A stretch of 64,000 nucleotides of DNA from Clostridiaceae bacterium. Lineage in GTDB: Bacteria > Bacillota > Clostridia > DSM-8532. The DNA lies in contig JAAYPS010000196.1 of the NCBI GenBank assembly GCA_012519655.1, positions 1 through 64,000 on the forward strand. The letters run 5' to 3'. Every line of letters begins with the position of its first letter. The stretch's first letter is position 1. The translations under genes were made by a program, and so were the position numbers. Shown in pieces: positions 59,773 through 64,000 of the stretch. Below the pieces are notes generated by a model. It was given only the letters and a program-made list of their open reading frames with translations. It searched no databases and had not been told where the DNA came from.

Positions 59773-60468
59773 CTACTTCTTCTTTCGACAAAAAGCAGAT
59801 TTTTGCCTTAATTCTGTCACAAAAGATGTTTTCTCTGAGGCATTGAAAAATGCTGATCCAGCAACAATAACATTTGCACCCGCAGCCGTTACTTCAGATA
59901 TATTATTAACACTAATGCCACCATCTATTTGCAAATAGACATCTGGATTATTTTTATTTAACATATTACGTAATGTTATAATTTTTTCTGTCATTTGTGG
60001 TATATAAGCCTGTCCTCCAAATCCTGGGTTTACCGTCATTAAAAGCACCATATCCACATAATCATAAACATAATCCAACACATTAAGTGGTGTAGCTGGA
60101 TTTAATGAAACCCCTGACTTTATACCTGATTCACGTATAACCTGAAGTGTTCGATTCAGATGAGTACATGACTCGGCATGAACAGTAATCATATCTGCTC
60201 CTGAGCTGATAAAATCATTCAATAGGCGTTCGGGCTGTTCAATCATTAAATGAACATCAAGAAAAAGCTTTGTTTCTTTTCTAATAGACTTAATTACTGG
60301 TGGTCCTATGGTAATATTGGGAACAAAGTGACCATCCATTACATCGATATGAACCCAATCCCCTCCAGCATTTTCAATTGTATCTAAAGCCTCTTTCAGA
60401 CGTGTAAAGTCTGCTGATAGAATTGATGGCGCTATAATTATTCCATCTTTATTTGTATCTATTGTCAT
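59773..60468 (-). CDS. rpe: Ribulose-phosphate 3-epimerase
   Basis: The 231-residue TIM-barrel enzyme interconverts ribulose 5-phosphate and xylulose 5-phosphate. IAPSILSADF, HIDVMDGHFVPNIT, VHAES and MTVNPGFGGQ are the conserved metal and phosphate sites. GGAGTTG lies upstream. It overlaps rsgA by 20 bp, a conserved Firmicute arrangement. Confidence 0.96.
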   Translation of the reverse strand: MTIDTNKDGIIIAPSILSADFTRLKEALDTIENAGGDWVHIDVMDGHFVPNITIGPPVIKSIRKETKLFLDVHLMIEQPERLLNDFISSGADMITVHAESCTHLNRTLQVIRESGIKSGVSLNPATPLNVLDYVYDYVDMVLLMTVNPGFGGQAYIPQMTEKIITLRNMLNKNNPDVYLQIDGGISVNNISEVTAAGANVIVAGSAFFNASEKTSFVTELRQKSAFCRKKK

Positions 60469-61336
60469 ATTGTAATTTCAACTCCTCGTATAGTATTTGA
60501 TAGCCTTCATATCTGCTTGAGGATATGCCTCCTGATTTCAGAGAATCCTTTACTGCGCATCCCGGCTCTCTTAAATGGCTGCATCCATTAAATCTACAAT
60601 TACCCTCTAATCCTTGAAACTCAGGATACATGAATCGCAACTGATCATATTCGATGTCTTCTAATGCCATGGTGCTAAACCCGGGGGTGTCCACTACATA
60701 TCCGTCATTATCCAAAGGAAGCAGCTGAACATGTCTTGTTGTATGCCGACCTCTTTGGATTTTACTACTCACTGCTCCAGTTTCCATAACCCATGAATCA
60801 ATTATATTATTAAGAATAGTCGATTTGCCAACACCGGATTGACCTGCAAAAACCGTTCGACATCCTTTAAGCTTCTCGTGGAGCTCCTCATATCCTCTTT
60901 TCCCCACTTTGCTCATAGGGATGATCTGATATCCCGTGTTTCTATAGATAGATTTAACCTCTGAAATATCTTTTTCATCAATTAGATCCATTTTGTTTAT
61001 AATAATAATTGGTGTTATGTTTTTCTGTTCTGCTGCAATAAGTAACTTATCCACAAGCAGAAAATCAGGCTCTGGAGACACCCGAGTCATAACAATAGCC
61101 ACCTGATTTACATTTGCAACTGCAGGCCGTATAAAGAAATTACGACGCGTTTCAATTTCTTCTATCCAACCTTCTTTTGCATCTTCGTCGGTAATTGTGA
61201 AATTTACAAAATCACCCGCAAGGGGAGTTATTTCTTTTTTTCTAAAAATCCCTCTAACCTTGCACTCATAAAATCCATTGCTGGATTCTACGGTATAAAA
61301 ACCTCCTACGCCCTTTAGAATCAAACCCCTCGGCAA
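60449..61336 (-). CDS. rsgA: Ribosome small subunit-dependent GTPase RsgA
   Basis: The 295-residue circularly permuted GTPase checks the 30S decoding site in late assembly. The order is OB fold (1-70), NKMD (G4) before GQSGVGKST (G1), then DTPGFS (G3), and a C-terminal zinc site in CRFNGCSHLREPGCAV. The start is TTG at 61336 after GGAGGAG. It follows prkC by 18 bp. Confidence 0.96.
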   Translation of the reverse strand: MPRGLILKGVGGFYTVESSNGFYECKVRGIFRKKEITPLAGDFVNFTITDEDAKEGWIEEIETRRNFFIRPAVANVNQVAIVMTRVSPEPDFLLVDKLLIAAEQKNITPIIIINKMDLIDEKDISEVKSIYRNTGYQIIPMSKVGKRGYEELHEKLKGCRTVFAGQSGVGKSTILNNIIDSWVMETGAVSSKIQRGRHTTRHVQLLPLDNDGYVVDTPGFSTMALEDIEYDQLRFMYPEFQGLEGNCRFNGCSHLREPGCAVKDSLKSGGISSSRYEGYQILYEELKLQYDNRYK

Positions 61337-61354
61337 AAATACTCCTCCATTTCA

Positions 61355-63367
61355 CTATCGCTCAGAAAAGACTTCCTCTGTATATTGAAATTGTCCATCC
61401 ATGTAAACTATTAATGTTGTTTTTGCCCCAGGAGTGACAGGTACAAGAACGTCGTATGGAAATTTTGTTCTTTCAAGCTCAATCCTTGTTAAGAAGATCT
61501 CTTCTGTTGTATCCCCTGTAGTATAATAAGCCTCGACTTCCACCTTGTTTCCAAAGTTACCCTGCACAGGTAGATAAATAGACCGGGTTACTCTAACGGA
61601 CTGATTAATGCCCGGAACACCTCCGTCACCACCTGTTGGAGACTGTTCATCACCAAAGTAAAGGTTCACTGCTGTTAGCTCCTTAACAGTGGTTCCTGCC
61701 TTTGGTTCCTGATCGATAATTCTTCCTTTATAACCTTCTCGATCCTCTGGGAAAATCTTCCCTATACTTAGGTTTTCGGATAACAGTTTGTGTTTTGCTT
61801 CGTCCATTGTATCGTTTGATAAGTCGGGAACAACTACATCCATTAATTTAGGACCTAGACTTCTATATATAATAACTTCACTTCCCACACTTACATCCGA
61901 ACCCATTGCTGGCTGCGTTCTTATAACCCTTCCTTCTGCAACCTCATCGCTGTACTCAGCTACTTCCTTTGGTTTCAATCTCAAATCATCTCTTAGATAA
62001 AGTTCAACTTCGAGATAATCTGCAAATTTCATATCCTCAGGAATAGTCACCATTTGCGGACCATTACTGACGATGAGCTCAACTTTAGTAATTGCAACTG
62101 AACCCGGCATAATGGATATGCCTGCCGTGGGTTTTTGAGAAATAACTATATCCTTTTCAACAGTATCATGATACTCATACACTGGCTCTAAATATGGAAG
62201 ATTTTTTTCCTTTAAATCCTCAATTGCTTCGTCAATATGCTTACCAATGTAGCTGATGACTTCCACAGGTTCTGTTTTCGGTGCAGAAATGGCTCCAATC
62301 AAATCCTTTACGATTTTGTCATAGGCAAACCAAATGCCGCCTACAATAACGCCTATCAGCAAAATATATACTGTTGCAATAAGAAATCCCTTTTTCTTTG
62401 ATTTCGGCTTATCACTTTTTTTTGCTTTTCTTTTATCATTCTTTCTTTTGTTTTTATTTCGAGAACTTTTTCCTGCCAAGGTTTCATCCTCCAAATCACC
62501 AATAACCTTTGTAGCAAATGGATCATTGACACTGCCATTGCTCATTTCCTTACCCATTTTAGCCCGATCTAGGTCTGCTATCATCTGCAGCGCACTATCG
62601 TAGCGTTCAGTCTTTGCTTTTTTCATTGCACGAAGTACAATATCATCCATTGCTTTAGGTATATCAGCTACATAATCAGATGGTATTGGTGCTTCTTCTT
62701 CAATATGCTTTAATGCCACAGATACCGGAGTATCTGCATCGAAAGGCACTCTACCCGTTAGCATTTCATACAAAGTTACACCAACAGAATAAATGTCGGA
62801 TTGCGCGTCAGTATAACCACCTCTTGCCTGTTCGGGCGAAGAATAGTGTACTGAGCCAACTGTATCAACCTTCATAGTAATTGTAGAAGTTGAAGTTGCT
62901 CTAGCTATACCAAAATCCGCAACTTTAGGAACATTGTCCGATGTCATTAATATATTTTGCGGTTTAATGTCACGGTGTACAATATTATGCCTGTGAGCCT
63001 TATGCAAAGCACTTAAAATAGAAATTGCTATTTCAGCTGCCTCTTCCCATGGAATGGCTCCGTTTCGTCTTATATAATCCTTTAATGTTATTCCATCGAC
63101 ATATTCCATAACAATGTAATGAATGTTATCTTCTCTGCCAACATCGTATATTGATACAATGTTGGGGTGATTTAAACTGCCTGCTGCATAAGCCTCTCTT
63201 TCAAATCGTTCAAGAAACTCTTCATCATTAACAAATTCATCTTTTAAAATTTTTACTGCTACCCAGCGTTTTAATACACGGCATCGAGCCTTATATACAT
63301 CGGCCATGCCGCCGCTTCCAGCTAGTTCAACCAGCTCGTACCGGTTGTTTAGAACTTTTCCAGTCAT
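61355..63367 (-). CDS. prkC: PASTA-domain Ser/Thr protein kinase
   Basis: The 670-residue membrane kinase senses peptidoglycan fragments or lipid II. The kinase domain (about 9-270) has the G-loop GSGGMADVY, VAVKIL with the ATP lysine, HRDIKPQNIL and DFGIA. A very basic linker (KNKRKNDKRKAKKSDKPKSK, about 303-325) precedes one transmembrane helix (about 330-352). Three PASTA repeats follow (about 360-570), then a beta-rich domain of about 90 residues to the end. It is encoded after a PP2C phosphatase, its expected antagonist. Confidence 0.96.
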   Translation of the reverse strand: MTGKVLNNRYELVELAGSGGMADVYKARCRVLKRWVAVKILKDEFVNDEEFLERFEREAYAAGSLNHPNIVSIYDVGREDNIHYIVMEYVDGITLKDYIRRNGAIPWEEAAEIAISILSALHKAHRHNIVHRDIKPQNILMTSDNVPKVADFGIARATSTSTITMKVDTVGSVHYSSPEQARGGYTDAQSDIYSVGVTLYEMLTGRVPFDADTPVSVALKHIEEEAPIPSDYVADIPKAMDDIVLRAMKKAKTERYDSALQMIADLDRAKMGKEMSNGSVNDPFATKVIGDLEDETLAGKSSRNKNKRKNDKRKAKKSDKPKSKKKGFLIATVYILLIGVIVGGIWFAYDKIVKDLIGAISAPKTEPVEVISYIGKHIDEAIEDLKEKNLPYLEPVYEYHDTVEKDIVISQKPTAGISIMPGSVAITKVELIVSNGPQMVTIPEDMKFADYLEVELYLRDDLRLKPKEVAEYSDEVAEGRVIRTQPAMGSDVSVGSEVIIYRSLGPKLMDVVVPDLSNDTMDEAKHKLLSENLSIGKIFPEDREGYKGRIIDQEPKAGTTVKELTAVNLYFGDEQSPTGGDGGVPGINQSVRVTRSIYLPVQGNFGNKVEVEAYYTTGDTTEEIFLTRIELERTKFPYDVLVPVTPGAKTTLIVYMDGQFQYTEEVFSER

Positions 63368-63459
63368 CCCCGCACCTCAAATTCTTCTTTGTTCAGGATG
63401 GGCTTAATATAAATACAATTAATTTATGCTCTCCTGTATCTCGGGTCATACTCTATTCG

Positions 63460-64000
63460 TTATACTTTCACAGCAATTGCTGTAATATTATCTTCTCCAC
63501 CTCGCTCATTAGCCAATGCTACCATATCACGCAAAATAGAATCTAAATCCTTATCTTGTATAAGCATTGACAAAAGCTCATCCGATGTAAGTTTCATAGT
63601 AAGTCCATCAGTACAAAAAAGATAAATATCATCACTGTATACATCCACACTATAAAAATCAATCTGTACCTCTTTTTCGTATCCTAATGCCCGTGTTATT
63701 TGATTTCTCCGTGGGTGCACTTTCGCTTCTTCAACATCGAGTATCCCTTTGTCGACCAATTCACCAACAAATGAATGATCCTTTGTAAGTTTCTCGATAT
63801 TTGCATTACGTATCAGATAAAACCTACTATCCCCTATATGAGCTATTGTAAGTCTTCCTTTGTTAAGTAGTCCTGCCGTTAGGGTTGTACCAATATTATT
63901 CCCATCTAGGTTTTTTAATGCATATTGAAAGATTCCGTCATTTGCCTGGTTAATAGCATCCTTGAAAACCTGTTCAGTTGTATCTTTTGCATTTTCCTTT
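63460..64000 (-). CDS. prpC: PP2C-family protein phosphatase (5' end cut by window)
   Basis: The frame stays open from the TAA at 63462-63460 to the right edge, so about 180 C-terminal residues are visible and the start lies beyond 64000. Motifs are GTTLTAGLL, AHIGDSRFYLIRN, LTKDHSFVGELV, LFCTDGLTMKL and GGEDNITAIAV, the metal-binding set of PP2C/Stp1 enzymes. It dephosphorylates PrkC substrates in related bacteria. It lies about 90 bp upstream of prkC on the same strand. An in-frame TTG at 63759 is internal, not the start. Confidence 0.93.
   Translation of the reverse strand, partial: KENAKDTTEQVFKDAINQANDGIFQYALKNLDGNNIGTTLTAGLLNKGRLTIAHIGDSRFYLIRNANIEKLTKDHSFVGELVDKGILDVEEAKVHPRRNQITRALGYEKEVQIDFYSVDVYSDDIYLFCTDGLTMKLTSDELLSMLIQDKDLDSILRDMVALANERGGEDNITAIAVKV

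Overview
The window is a low-GC chromosomal segment of an anaerobic, spore-forming Clostridia (Firmicutes). Evidence is the gene content and order: hemW-hrcA-grpE-dnaK-dnaJ-prmA-rsmE, yicC-remA-gmk-rpoZ, recO with a yqzL-like gene, prkC-rsgA-rpe-thiN, a paired GlgC/GlgD, pyruvate phosphate dikinase, SpoIVB, a CIRCE operator, a CtsR operator and a tRNA-Trp T-box. I cannot fix the genus. Nearly all genes lie on the minus strand; the exceptions are a LytM/bactofilin pair (7.0-8.5 kb), a glgC-glgD-nucleosidase-radical SAM operon (48.8-53.2 kb) and a patatin gene (57.9-59.0 kb). No rRNA, tRNA, CRISPR array, prophage or intact insertion sequence was recognised.

Layout. 0-5 kb: the first codons of a gene leaving the left edge, an rRNA m5U methyltransferase, and a large membrane GGDEF-EAL protein. 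5-8.5 kb: tyrS behind a structured leader, then divergent M23 peptidase and bactofilin. 8.6-13.9 kb: a GltS-type transporter, plsY, der and lysA, with degenerate repeats between der and lysA. 14-17.7 kb: rpmG-secE-nusG-rplK-rplA-(L10 leader)-rplJ-rplL, ending in a terminator with no rpoB after it. 18-25 kb: ppdK, glyS, rpoZ, gmk, remA, yicC. 24.5-35.9 kb: rsmE, prmA, the dnaJ/dnaK/grpE/hrcA heat-shock block under CIRCE, hemW, lepA, spoIVB. 36-44.9 kb: a divergent uracil-DNA glycosylase, uvrB, secG, recO, a small yqzL-like gene, a UPF0371 gene, era, cdd and an unknown membrane protein. 45-48.6 kb: clpB and a second J-protein under a CtsR site. 48.8-53.2 kb: glycogen-synthesis genes followed by a nucleosidase-like gene overlapping a spore-photoproduct-lyase-like radical SAM gene. 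53-59 kb: a type-2 tryptophan synthase beta chain behind a Trp T-box, a GH106-like glycosidase, a patatin. 59-64 kb: thiN, rpe, rsgA, prkC and a PP2C phosphatase cut by the right edge.

Most of the window is core housekeeping: translation, chaperones, envelope and lipid synthesis, DNA repair and kinase/phosphatase signalling. The less ordinary parts are: (1) the nucleosidase/SPL-like pair, whose radical SAM member keeps the iron-sulfur cysteines but has Tyr where true spore photoproduct lyases have their catalytic Cys; (2) a tyrS leader that lacks the T-box consensus but has mutually exclusive hairpins around tandem Tyr codons; (3) a perfect 58-bp palindrome with a half-copy 51 kb away; (4) several degenerate intergenic repeat families, including 35-37 bp repeats that begin in the 3' end of uvrB.
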